DNA from: Mycobacteroides chelonae
GTDB taxonomy: Bacteria; Actinomycetota; Actinomycetes; Mycobacteriales; Mycobacteriaceae
Assembly: GCF_016767715.1 (NCBI RefSeq)
Contig: NZ_CP050145.1
Location: forward strand, 1,054,001 to 1,118,000
Direction: 5' to 3'
DNA: 64,000 nucleotides
In this document: one piece after another, positions 35,927 to 43,949 of the stretch
Layout of the letters: every line of letters starts with the position of its first letter
How positions within the stretch are numbered: position 1 is the stretch's first letter
Program-made: the position numbers and the translations under genes
The notes under the pieces: model-generated
Databases searched by the model: none
Told to the model about the DNA's origin: nothing
What the model saw: only the letters and a program-made list of their open reading frames with translations

Positions 35927-37774
35927 ATGGTTCAGCCCAGTTTGGATTGGCCGGGCGAGCCATTGCGCTCTCTGGTGTGGACGCTGCAAGCCTGGGCGGT
36001 CACCATGGTGGTATTCCTTGCGGTGGCTTTCGCTATCGCCCGGTTTACCCAATGGGGACAGCAATTCTGGCGAGTCAACGCGCCCTTCTTCCGGGGGCGT
36101 GACAGTTGGCGCACGTGGGCATTGCTGGCATTCATCATGTGGCACACGGTGTACATGGCACGCGTGACGGTGATCTTCACGTACCAGTACAAGGACCTGA
36201 TGAATGCGCTGCAGGTCGGCTCGGAGGCGCTCGTCACCCACAACTCGGCGCTATTGGCCGATGCGCGCCAGGCGTTCTTCACCTCATTCGCGATCAGCGG
36301 CATTCTCGTGGCGCTCACGGTCACCTACACCGTGGTCGATTTCTTCCTGCGTAGGGTGTTCGCCATTCGGTGGCGGGTGTGGCTCAACACGCGGCTCGTC
36401 GACGACTGGATGAGCAAGGACGCCTTCTACCGCAACCGTTTTCTGGATGTTCCGGTGGAGAACCCCGACCAGCGGATCCAGATCGACATCGAGACGCACA
36501 CCACCAAATCGGTGGATCTGACGCTCGGTGCGGTGAATAAGACACTGCTGATCGTCATGTTCACCGGGGTGCTGTGGCAGCTCTCGGGTCCGCTGTTGTT
36601 GTGGGGAATTGAGATACCCCGAGCCATGGTCTTCATCGCGTTCGTGTTCTCGATCACGGTGACCGTCATCGCATTCTGGATCGGCCGTCCATTGGTGCGG
36701 CTGAACTTCTTGAACGAACGGTTCAGCGCGAGTTTCCGGTACGCACTGGTGCGGCTGCGCGATAGCTCCGAACGGGTGGCCTTCTACCGGGGCGGCGAAC
36801 GTGAACGACGGCTACTGCATTCACGTTTCGGTGAGATCATCGCAAACATGTGGCGCATCGTGTACGCACAGCTGCGCCTCAACGGATGGAACCGCGGTAT
36901 CGGCGACGTGACCACCGGCATGATCCCGTACATCGTGCAGGCGCCTCGATTCTTCACCGGCCAAATCAAAGTCGGGGACCTGTTGCAGACCGTCGCCGCA
37001 TTCGGAAACGTCTGTGGCGCAATGTCCTTCTTCCGAGACAGTTATGACGAATTCACCGTCTACCGGGCCGCGCTCCTGCGTATCGATCAGATGCTCGACA
37101 GCGACCATCGTGCCCGCGAACTGCCGCGGATCAATGTGGCCGGCTCCGACGACGCCCTGATACTCACCGATGTCCAGGTCCGCGATCTGCAGGGGCTGGA
37201 CATGATCGCGGACCTCAACCTCACGCTGACCGCAGGTGACAGTGTCGTGGTCAAGGGCCCGTCGGGCTGTGGGAAGACCACCTTGCTGCGCAGCCTGGCG
37301 CAGCTGTGGCCACAGGCCTCCGGACTGGTCGAGCGCCCCGACGGGTGGGCGACCCTGTTCCTGCCGCAGCTGCCGTATCTGCCGTTGGGCAACCTGCGCG
37401 AAACGGTGGTGTATCCGCTTCCCGTGGAAGATGTTACGGACGAGGAGCTCAAGCAGGCGCTGCGCGATGTCTCGCTCGGGCATCTGACCGAGCGGCTGGA
37501 TCAGGAAGCCGACTGGGCCGCCGTGCTCTCGCTGGGGGAGCAGCAGCGGGTGTCCTTCGTCAGGGTGCTGCTGGTGCGTCCCACGGTGGTGTTCCTCGAC
37601 GAGTCGACCTCGGCTCTGGACGAGGGGCTGGAGGATGCGATGTATGCGCTGGTGCGAGAACGGCTACCCGACTGTGTGGTTGTCAGCGTGGGGCACAGGT
37701 CGACGATCGACCGTCACCACCGGTCGCGGTTGCAGCTGACCGGCAGCGGCGCATGGGAGCTCTCGCCGGTGTGA
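35927..37774 (+). CDS. SbmA/BacA-like ABC transporter, fused permease and ATPase
   Basis: 615 residues. The N-terminal SbmA/BacA-type membrane domain has about six helices; the C-terminal ATPase has Walker A GPSGCGKTT near residue 445, signature LSLGEQQR near 535 and Walker B VVFLDES near 553. The relative in M. tuberculosis, Rv1819c, takes up cobalamin, bleomycin and antimicrobial peptides; SbmA and BacA move peptides. The ATG at 35927 has AGGGAGAG upstream. Next to it, on the same strand, are a 25-residue ORF and a JmjC-type oxygenase gene, so a peptide substrate is likely. It may be the genome's only Rv1819c orthologue, which would weaken the special link to this locus. Confidence 0.9.
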   Translation: MVQPSLDWPGEPLRSLVWTLQAWAVTMVVFLAVAFAIARFTQWGQQFWRVNAPFFRGRDSWRTWALLAFIMWHTVYMARVTVIFTYQYKDLMNALQVGSEALVTHNSALLADARQAFFTSFAISGILVALTVTYTVVDFFLRRVFAIRWRVWLNTRLVDDWMSKDAFYRNRFLDVPVENPDQRIQIDIETHTTKSVDLTLGAVNKTLLIVMFTGVLWQLSGPLLLWGIEIPRAMVFIAFVFSITVTVIAFWIGRPLVRLNFLNERFSASFRYALVRLRDSSERVAFYRGGERERRLLHSRFGEIIANMWRIVYAQLRLNGWNRGIGDVTTGMIPYIVQAPRFFTGQIKVGDLLQTVAAFGNVCGAMSFFRDSYDEFTVYRAALLRIDQMLDSDHRARELPRINVAGSDDALILTDVQVRDLQGLDMIADLNLTLTAGDSVVVKGPSGCGKTTLLRSLAQLWPQASGLVERPDGWATLFLPQLPYLPLGNLRETVVYPLPVEDVTDEELKQALRDVSLGHLTERLDQEADWAAVLSLGEQQRVSFVRVLLVRPTVVFLDESTSALDEGLEDAMYALVRERLPDCVVVSVGHRSTIDRHHRSRLQLTGSGAWELSPV

Positions 37775-37934
37775 ATCGAGCCGGGCGGGAACTTTCGGTC
37801 ACGACCGCGCGACTGATCTAGTGACGGCGTCTGTGGGCTGGGCGTACGTCCACCGCGGTGGCTCCACGCGACGGATGCCAGCACGGTGCCTGTGATGAGT
37901 TCGGCAGTTAACCGTTCGAAGGAAAGGAACCGCC

Positions 37935-38012
37935 ATGCGCGAAATCGCTGTTGAGATCGTTGTCGAGGACGAAGAGATCGTTGCCACAACGGAAATGGTT
38001 GCCAGCCACTAA
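37935..38012 (+). CDS. 25-residue peptide, candidate precursor of a modified peptide
   Basis: A short ORF from ATG 37935 to TAA 38012, with GAAAGGAACC as a near-ideal ribosome site. The peptide starts MREIAVEIVV, contains EDEEIVA and ends TTEMVASH. The acidic/aliphatic unit EIVV/EIVA is repeated, and at the DNA level GAGATCGTTG occurs twice. No Cys. It lies between a BacA-like transporter and a JmjC/cupin-like oxygenase, with a strong hairpin after it, the usual order for a RiPP precursor made in excess over its enzyme. It could instead be a translated leader that tunes the oxygenase gene. Function is inferred from position only. Confidence 0.5.
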   Translation: MREIAVEIVVEDEEIVATTEMVASH

Positions 38013-38021
38013 GAGTGGACG

Positions 38022-38061
38022 CCGGGCGTGCATGGTCGTCCCCCCGGCTGTGCACGCCCGG
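38022..38061 (+). promoter_or_regulatory. Stem-loop between peptide ORF and oxygenase gene
   Basis: CCGGGCGTGCA at 38022-38032 is the exact complement of TGCACGCCCGG at 38051-38061, with an 18-base loop and no T-tract. It begins nine bases after the peptide stop and ends 22 bases before the oxygenase start. It could act as a partial terminator or mRNA stabiliser. Confidence 0.65.
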
Positions 38062-38083
38062 ACGCAGCCATGGAGGCGAAATA

Positions 38084-39319
38084 GTGTTCGTCGAAGACTC
38101 TCGCTGGCGTCAGTTTGTCGGGGAGTGGGCCCCCGGGTACGAAGAAACGGTCTTCCTTCCCGGATTGGTGACAGACCCGAGTGTGATCAGCGGCCGGATC
38201 GCCGCGGCGGTGGCTACGGCGACCGCCGCAGGTGGAAAAGGGTTGCGACTACGCGGATTCCGGGGCAGTGAATTCGACTTCAAGCTCACCGAGCGGCTTG
38301 CGCGTACCGCTCCGCAAGGCGCGCAGCCGTTGACCGAATGGCTCGCCGAGAATGCCGACGACCGTCCGGCATGTGTCGCCATCAACGACGTCTCCTCATG
38401 GGATCTGGGCCTTGGCGCGTTCGCTCAGGCCCTGGTGCGCAGCCTTGTTCCGGGACGAGATCTGGTGTCCGGCGCCGATATCTACACGTTTATCGCCGAT
38501 GTGGAGTGGACTCCCTTCGGGATACACAAGGACGACGAGCCATCGCTGATCTTCCATCTGGGCCCTGGTGTGAAGGAACTCTGGGTGTGGCCCGCCGATG
38601 GAATCGACCACCACCAGTTGTTCGAGAACCCGTCGTTGGGCAAGGTCTCGTTTGACTTCGACCGACTGCTGCCCGGAGCGCACCGCTACACCCTGACTCC
38701 GGGTGACTTCATATGCATTCCCCGGGGGCGCTATCACCTGTTCCGCAATGCCGGCCCTTCTGTCTTTCTGGGAGTTACACTCTTCCCGCCCAACATCCGG
38801 AAGTCGTTCTCGGACTGGATGATCGACCATTTCGGCGCGCAATTGGACGCGGCACACGAGCCGCGCAGCTTCGATGACCTCCGCCGGCTGGTGCTCAACA
38901 CGCTCGGCGACCCCGAAGCGATGTCGGGGCTGGCGACAGCCATGGAACTGGCGGCGGCCAAACAGCGCACCGCCGGGTATCTGCGGCCCCCTAAGGTGGC
39001 GGCCTTGCGCACCGGTGATGCCCCTGCGGGTGTCCCGCTCGGCTGGGCCTACCCCGCGGTGGTGCAATCAATCGTCGGTGCGGATCGGACTCATCTGGTG
39101 GCCCGTGGCCGGGACATAGCGTTCGGCGGCGCGGTGAATCTTGACGGACTCCTAGCGCTGTCCGGCGAGTTCACCCTGGATGATCTTGATGCCGTCCTGG
39201 CATCAGAACTGGATGTCGATCGGCGCCGTCAGATTGTGAATACGCTGTGGCGCTTCGGTGCTTTCGACGCTGTCAGCGCTCTTCCATCGACTCACGCCGC
39301 TTGCGCCGCTTCCGCTTGA
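38084..39319 (+). CDS. JmjC/cupin-like Fe(II)/2-oxoglutarate oxygenase
   Basis: 411 residues. The JmjC fold is seen in the first 250: the iron triad His148, Asp150 (FGIHKDDEPS) and His218 (IPRGRYHLFRN), with FIADVEWTPFG and LWVWPADG strands around it, as in the RoxA/YcfD and MINA53 hydroxylases. The last 140 residues are mainly helical and may be a winged-helix substrate-binding part as in those enzymes. Predicted to hydroxylate a peptide or protein side chain. The start is GTG 38084, with GGAGG eight bases upstream; the frame reaching back to 38015 crosses a hairpin. It follows a 25-residue ORF. The end overlaps the convergent DUF1707 gene by 47 bases. Confidence 0.82.
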   Translation: MFVEDSRWRQFVGEWAPGYEETVFLPGLVTDPSVISGRIAAAVATATAAGGKGLRLRGFRGSEFDFKLTERLARTAPQGAQPLTEWLAENADDRPACVAINDVSSWDLGLGAFAQALVRSLVPGRDLVSGADIYTFIADVEWTPFGIHKDDEPSLIFHLGPGVKELWVWPADGIDHHQLFENPSLGKVSFDFDRLLPGAHRYTLTPGDFICIPRGRYHLFRNAGPSVFLGVTLFPPNIRKSFSDWMIDHFGAQLDAAHEPRSFDDLRRLVLNTLGDPEAMSGLATAMELAAAKQRTAGYLRPPKVAALRTGDAPAGVPLGWAYPAVVQSIVGADRTHLVARGRDIAFGGAVNLDGLLALSGEFTLDDLDAVLASELDVDRRRQIVNTLWRFGAFDAVSALPSTHAACAASA

Positions 39320-39875
39320 CGTTTACCCCGCCCCACAGCGAGAACCCCTTGACCGTCACATGTGGTGCGCCCTGTACCCCGGTGCCGCTCGCCGAGTGAT
39401 CGAAGCCACCCATCACGGCGACGCCCCGGACATCCACATTGACCTCTGGTGGCAGGAGGATCGTCTGGCCACCCATGATGGAGAACGAGCGGATCTCGAC
39501 CTCGTTGGAAGTGAAGTCGGCGTAACGCAGGTCCAGCACGCCGCCACCCCACAGCGCGAATGAAGTGAGCTTGCCGGGCACGTTCCAGCGGCCCCGTCGT
39601 TCAAATCCACTCATGATCGCCATCAGCACCGTTGATGGTGCTGGCTTGCTGTCTTTACCTCGAACCTGGGCGGTAGCGACGGCGGGCAGGTCGGCGCTGA
39701 GCTGATCAAGTTCACCGTATGTGTTTGCCGAGTACACCTTGGTGAGGCGTTCCTCGAATTCGGAGAGCTCCAGCCGCCCCTGCGCCGCTGCGTCGGATAA
39801 CAGCTGCGCGACACGCATGCGATCGGCGTCTGCGGCCCGCATCGATGCGGTAACCCGCTCAGGGAGGTTGCTCAT
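39273..39875 (-). CDS. DUF1707 protein with LiaF-like C-terminal domain
   Basis: 200 residues. The N-terminal DUF1707 region reads MRAADADRMRVAQLLSDAA with GRLELSEFEERL, a short SHOCT-like helical motif. The C-terminal half has beta strands with SIMGGQTILLPPEVNVDV and GVAVMGGFDHS, typical of the LiaF/VraT-type cell-wall-stress sensor fold. There is no transmembrane segment. Common in mycobacteria; function unknown, perhaps linked to envelope stress. Starts at ATG 39875 (GTG 39878 is possible). It overlaps the 3' end of the JmjC gene on the other strand. Confidence 0.8.
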   Translation of the reverse strand: MSNLPERVTASMRAADADRMRVAQLLSDAAAQGRLELSEFEERLTKVYSANTYGELDQLSADLPAVATAQVRGKDSKPAPSTVLMAIMSGFERRGRWNVPGKLTSFALWGGGVLDLRYADFTSNEVEIRSFSIMGGQTILLPPEVNVDVRGVAVMGGFDHSASGTGVQGAPHVTVKGFSLWGGVNVKRKRRKRRESMEER

Positions 39876-39961
39876 CACCGCCGAGCCTACGACGAACGGC
39901 GCTTAAAGGCACGCGGTTCATTCGTGTTGCTCAGCGCACTACACGCGTAGTGCCGACTGGT

Positions 39962-40747
39962 TCACACTTGCCAGGCGGGAGGACGCTTTTGGAGGAACGA
40001 CAACATGCCCTCCTGCGCCTCCGGCGAGACGAACAGACGCGCCGACGTTTCCGTCAACTCGACTGCACGAGCATCGAAATCGGCGAGGATCGGCGCGGTG
40101 GTGAGCTTCTTGGACTCCGCCAGCCCCTGGGGCGAACCGAGCGCGATGTCATCGACCAATGACGTCACTGCCGCCTCGACTGCTTCGGAGCTGTCGACGG
40201 ACTTGGTCACCAACCCGATTTCCGCGGCCACCCGTGCGTCGAACTTCTCGCCGGTGACGAAGTAGCGCGCGGCAGCGCGGCCGGTGAGGCGCGGCAGCAG
40301 TGTCAGCGAGATGATCGACGGCGCCACGCCGATGCGCGCCTCGGTCAGTGCGAAGGTGCTGTCGGGTCCTGCCACCGCGATATCGGCGGCACCGACGAGG
40401 CCGAAGCCGCCGGCTCGCACATGGCCGTTGACGGCGATGACGACCGGTAGCGGCAGCTCCAGGATGTCGCGCAACAATGCGGTGAGTTGGCCCGCCCGAT
40501 CCTTGGCGACATCCTGGGGATCGGATGATGCCGCTGAGCTCTCCGACAGATCGGCGCCCGCGCAGAACGTGTTGCCAGTATGGGTGAGCACCACGGCGCG
40601 CACCGTTTTGTCGGCGGCGGCGCGCTGCAGCCCCTCTCGTAATTGCCGCACCAAGCCGCTGGACAACGCGTTGCGGTTATGCGGTGAGTCGAGCGTCAGA
40701 CGGGCGGCGCGACCGTCCACCTCGTACTGGACGAGAGTGTCACTCAT
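39962..40747 (-). CDS. echA7: Enoyl-CoA hydratase/isomerase family protein
   Basis: 261 residues, last gene of the six-gene operon. Crotonase fold with the oxyanion-hole segment FCAGADLSES and GHVRAGGFGLVGAADIAVA. The first catalytic Glu of classical hydratases (GGGCE type) is replaced here by Gly-Phe-Gly, while a Glu is kept in FALTEARIGVAPS. In the Liu/Atu pathways this enzyme hydrates a glutaconyl-CoA thioester. Starts at ATG 40747, 13 bases after fadE12. Orthologue by synteny of Rv0971c. Confidence 0.9.
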   Translation of the reverse strand: MSDTLVQYEVDGRAARLTLDSPHNRNALSSGLVRQLREGLQRAAADKTVRAVVLTHTGNTFCAGADLSESSAASSDPQDVAKDRAGQLTALLRDILELPLPVVIAVNGHVRAGGFGLVGAADIAVAGPDSTFALTEARIGVAPSIISLTLLPRLTGRAAARYFVTGEKFDARVAAEIGLVTKSVDSSEAVEAAVTSLVDDIALGSPQGLAESKKLTTAPILADFDARAVELTETSARLFVSPEAQEGMLSFLQKRPPAWQV

Positions 40748-40760
40748 GGGGTGTCTCCTT

Positions 40761-41930
40761 TTAGTACGAGCGGGGCAGGCCGAGCGATGTCTGCGCGACG
40801 AAGTTGAGGATCATCTCCCGGCTCACCGGGGCAATACGCCCGAAGCGCGACAGGTTCAACAGCGGCGCCACGGCGTATTCAGAGGTCAATCCATTGCCGC
40901 CCAAGGACTGCACGGCCCGGTCGGCGGCCCGGCAGGCCACGTCCGCCGCGGCGTACTTGGCCATGTTGGCCGCCTCCGCTGCGCCCCAGTCGTCGCCGTG
41001 GTCGTACAGGGTGGCGGCCTTCTGCATCATGAGCTTGGCCAGCTCCAGCTCGACCTTGATCTCGGCGAGCGGGTGCGCAATGGCCTGGTGTGCGCCGATC
41101 GGTGTCTTCCACACCTGGCGCGTCTTGACGTAGTCGGTGGCCTTGCTCAGCGCGAGCCGGGTGAGGCCAACCCCGCTGGCGGCGCCCATGATTCGCTCGG
41201 GATTCAAACCGGCGAACAGCTGCATCAGCGCGGCATCCTCGGAGCCGACGAGCGCATTACCCGGCACGCGCACGTCGTCGAGGAACACCTGGAACTGCCG
41301 TTCCGGGAGCGTGAGCTCCATATCGATGGGTGTGTACTCGAATCCCTTGGTGTCGGTAGGCACCACGAACAGCGCCGGCTTGAGCTTGCCGGTCTTGGCC
41401 TCCTCGGTGCGCGCCACCACCAGCACGGCGTTGGCCTGGTCGACGCCGGAGATGAAGACCTTGCGCCCGTTGAGAATCCAGTCGCCGCCGTCGCGCTTGG
41501 CGGTGGTGATGATGTTGTGGGAGTTCGAGCCGGCGTCGGGTTCGGTGATGGCGAACGCCATGGTGAAGGTGCCGTCGGCCATCGAGGGCAGCCAGTTCTT
41601 TTTCTGCTCATCGGTGCCGTAGCGGGCGATGATCGTGGCATTGATGGCGGGGGAGACGACCATCATCAGCAGGGGACACCCGGCCGCCGAAAGCTCCTCG
41701 AACACGAGCCCGAGCTCGTACATGCCGGCGCCGCCGCCGCCGTACTCCTCCGGAATGTTCACTCCCAGGAAGCCGAGCTTTCCTGCCTCATCCCACAGCT
41801 CGTTCAGGTGTGCGTGGGTCTTGGACTTCTCCAGGTAGTACTCGTGGCCGTAGCTACCGGCGAGCGAGGCCACCGCCTGGCGCAGCGCCTTGCGCTCGTC
41901 GGACTCTACGTACGGATTGGTCTGCGTCAT
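40761..41930 (-). CDS. fadE12: Acyl-CoA dehydrogenase
   Basis: 389 residues. FAD-dependent alpha,beta-dehydrogenation of an acyl-CoA. Signatures: MAFAITEPDAGSNSHNI and the C-terminal QSLGGNGLTSEYAVAPLLNLSRFGRIAPVS, the latter holding the flavin-binding arginine region. The ATG at 41930 overlaps the accA2 stop (ATGA). Orthologue by synteny of Rv0972c. In this operon it probably acts on a branched or terpenoid acyl-CoA. Confidence 0.93.
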   Translation of the reverse strand: MTQTNPYVESDERKALRQAVASLAGSYGHEYYLEKSKTHAHLNELWDEAGKLGFLGVNIPEEYGGGGAGMYELGLVFEELSAAGCPLLMMVVSPAINATIIARYGTDEQKKNWLPSMADGTFTMAFAITEPDAGSNSHNIITTAKRDGGDWILNGRKVFISGVDQANAVLVVARTEEAKTGKLKPALFVVPTDTKGFEYTPIDMELTLPERQFQVFLDDVRVPGNALVGSEDAALMQLFAGLNPERIMGAASGVGLTRLALSKATDYVKTRQVWKTPIGAHQAIAHPLAEIKVELELAKLMMQKAATLYDHGDDWGAAEAANMAKYAAADVACRAADRAVQSLGGNGLTSEYAVAPLLNLSRFGRIAPVSREMILNFVAQTSLGLPRSY

Positions 41931-43936
41931 GTGGGCTCTCCTTCGGTATTGGCCTCCGCGGCCAACTGGGCTAGTACGGTGCCGAGCTCGACCTGTTGTC
42001 CCGGTTCGACATTGAGGATCTCTAGAACGCCGTCGGCGGGGGCGACGATGGTGTGCTCCATCTTCATGGCCTCCAGCCAGACAATGGGTGTACCCGCGGT
42101 GACGGTGTCTCCCACCGCGGCACCCACCCGCAGCACCACTCCTGGCATCGGCGCGATGAGCGAGCCCGCCGCCACCTCGGTGCTGGGGTCGGTGAATCGG
42201 GGCACCACGGCCAGTGCCACCGGACCGAGTGGGGAGTCGACGTCCACAGTTGCCCCGTAGAAGGACACGTCGAATCCACGCCGGACGCCGTCAATGACGA
42301 GCGCCACGTGATCCGGTGTCGCCGAGACCAAGTCAATGGATGGCCAGTCGCCATCCAGCTCCAGGCCGGACCGGGTCAGGCGATACCGCACCGAGATGAC
42401 GCTCTCGCCGACCGCGAATTCCTTGGTCTGGAAGCCGGACGCCAGGTTGCGCCAGCCGCTTGGAAGGGCCGCGCAGGCTACCGCCGAGGCCCGGTTCGCG
42501 GCCGCGTCGGCAAGTGCCGCGGCAAGCGCCGAGTACTGGTGCGCCGCCTCATCAGCCAGCGGTTTGGCAAGGATGTCCAGGCCGTGCTTGTTCAGGAATG
42601 ACGTGTCGGTGTCACCGGCGAGGAACGCGGGGTGACGCAACACGTTGACCAACAGATCACGGTTGGTGGTCAGCCCGTGTATCCGCGCGCGTTCCAGCGT
42701 CGAGGCCAGCAGCCGGGCGGCCTCGGTGCGCGTCGGCGCCACCGTGATGACCTTCGCAAGCATCGGGTCGTAGTGCACCGACACCACGCTGCCGTCGACA
42801 ATGGTCGAGTCCAAGCGGATCCCGTTGCGCCCCGGATGTCCAGGCAGCTGGAATTCCGCACTGGCCCCAGGTATGTCGAAGCGCCGCACGGTGCCGCTTT
42901 GCGGTTGCCACTCGGCGGCCGGATTCTCCGCATACAGCCGCGCCTCGATCGAATGACCGTGGATCGCAGGAGGTTCCGGATCGAGCCGTCCGCCTTCGGA
43001 CACCTGAATCTGCAACAGCACCAAGTCCAGACCGGTGGTGCACTCGGTCACCGGGTGCTCCACCTGCAGGCGGGTGTTCATCTCGAGGAAGAAGAACTCG
43101 CCGTCTTCGGTGGCCAGGAATTCCATGGTGCCCGCGCCCACATAACCGATTGTCGCCGCGGCGGTACGTGACGCCTCGAAGAGCCGCTCGCGCATGCCGT
43201 CGATTCGGGTCACCAAGGGCGAGGGTGCTTCCTCGATGACCTTCTGGTGACGGCGCTGGATGGAGCACTCGCGCTCACCCACGGCCCACACCGTGCCGTG
43301 GCTGTCGGCCATCACCTGGACTTCGATGTGCCGGCCGGTGCCCAGGTAGCGCTCGCAGAAGACCGTCGGGTCCCCGAATGCGGATTGGGCTTCCCGTTGT
43401 GCGGCAGCGATTTCAGCGGGAAGTTTGTCGAGATCTGACACGATCCGCATACCACGGCCACCGCCACCGGCGGAGGCCTTGACGAGCACCGGAAGCTGAT
43501 CGGCGGTGACGGTGTCGGGGTCGAGCTGGCCCAGCACCGGCACGCCGGCGGCTTCCATGAGTTTCTTGGACTCGATCTTCGAGCCCATCGACTCGATTGC
43601 CGTGACCGGCGGGCCGATCCAGGTAAGGCCGGCGTCCGCCACCGCGCGAGCGAAATCGGCATTCTCGGAGAGGAATCCGTAACCGGGATGGATTGCGTCG
43701 GCGCCGGTGGCCTTGGCCGCGGCGATGATGAGCTCACCGCGCAGGTAGGTCTCTGCGCTGGAGGTGCCGGGTAGGTGCACCGCGGCATCGGCCTCGGACA
43801 CATGTGGGCTGTCGGCGTCGGCGTCCGAATAGACGGCGACAGTTCCGAGCCCAAGCTTGCGGCAGGTGGCGAAGACGCGGCGGGCGATCTCGCCGCGGTT
43901 GGCGACCAGAACAGAGGTGATCGAAGGCGCAGTCAT
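41927..43936 (-). CDS. accA2: Acyl-CoA carboxylase biotin-carrying alpha subunit
   Basis: 669 residues. The biotin carboxylase domain starts VLVANRGEIARRVFATCRKLG; the ATP-grasp Gly-rich loop is KASAGGGGRGMRIV and the carboxylase site FLEMNTRLQVEHPVTE. The C-terminal biotinyl domain has WLEAMKMEHTIVAP with Lys625 as the biotin site. It carboxylates biotin for transfer by the adjacent AccD2 subunit. The start is the ATG at 43936, although the frame stays open to 44185 with Arg-rich non-conserved sequence. Orthologue by synteny of Rv0973c. The substrate could be methylcrotonyl- or geranyl-type CoA. Confidence 0.95.
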   Translation of the reverse strand: MTAPSITSVLVANRGEIARRVFATCRKLGLGTVAVYSDADADSPHVSEADAAVHLPGTSSAETYLRGELIIAAAKATGADAIHPGYGFLSENADFARAVADAGLTWIGPPVTAIESMGSKIESKKLMEAAGVPVLGQLDPDTVTADQLPVLVKASAGGGGRGMRIVSDLDKLPAEIAAAQREAQSAFGDPTVFCERYLGTGRHIEVQVMADSHGTVWAVGERECSIQRRHQKVIEEAPSPLVTRIDGMRERLFEASRTAAATIGYVGAGTMEFLATEDGEFFFLEMNTRLQVEHPVTECTTGLDLVLLQIQVSEGGRLDPEPPAIHGHSIEARLYAENPAAEWQPQSGTVRRFDIPGASAEFQLPGHPGRNGIRLDSTIVDGSVVSVHYDPMLAKVITVAPTRTEAARLLASTLERARIHGLTTNRDLLVNVLRHPAFLAGDTDTSFLNKHGLDILAKPLADEAAHQYSALAAALADAAANRASAVACAALPSGWRNLASGFQTKEFAVGESVISVRYRLTRSGLELDGDWPSIDLVSATPDHVALVIDGVRRGFDVSFYGATVDVDSPLGPVALAVVPRFTDPSTEVAAGSLIAPMPGVVLRVGAAVGDTVTAGTPIVWLEAMKMEHTIVAPADGVLEILNVEPGQQVELGTVLAQLAAEANTEGEPT

Positions 43937-43949
43937 ATGTTCCAAACCC

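Noticed and set aside
40284..42260. 658-codon open frame opposite echA7, fadE12 and accA2
   Set aside because: It spans three verified genes in antisense and shows composition typical of reverse-complement coding, with no recognisable protein.
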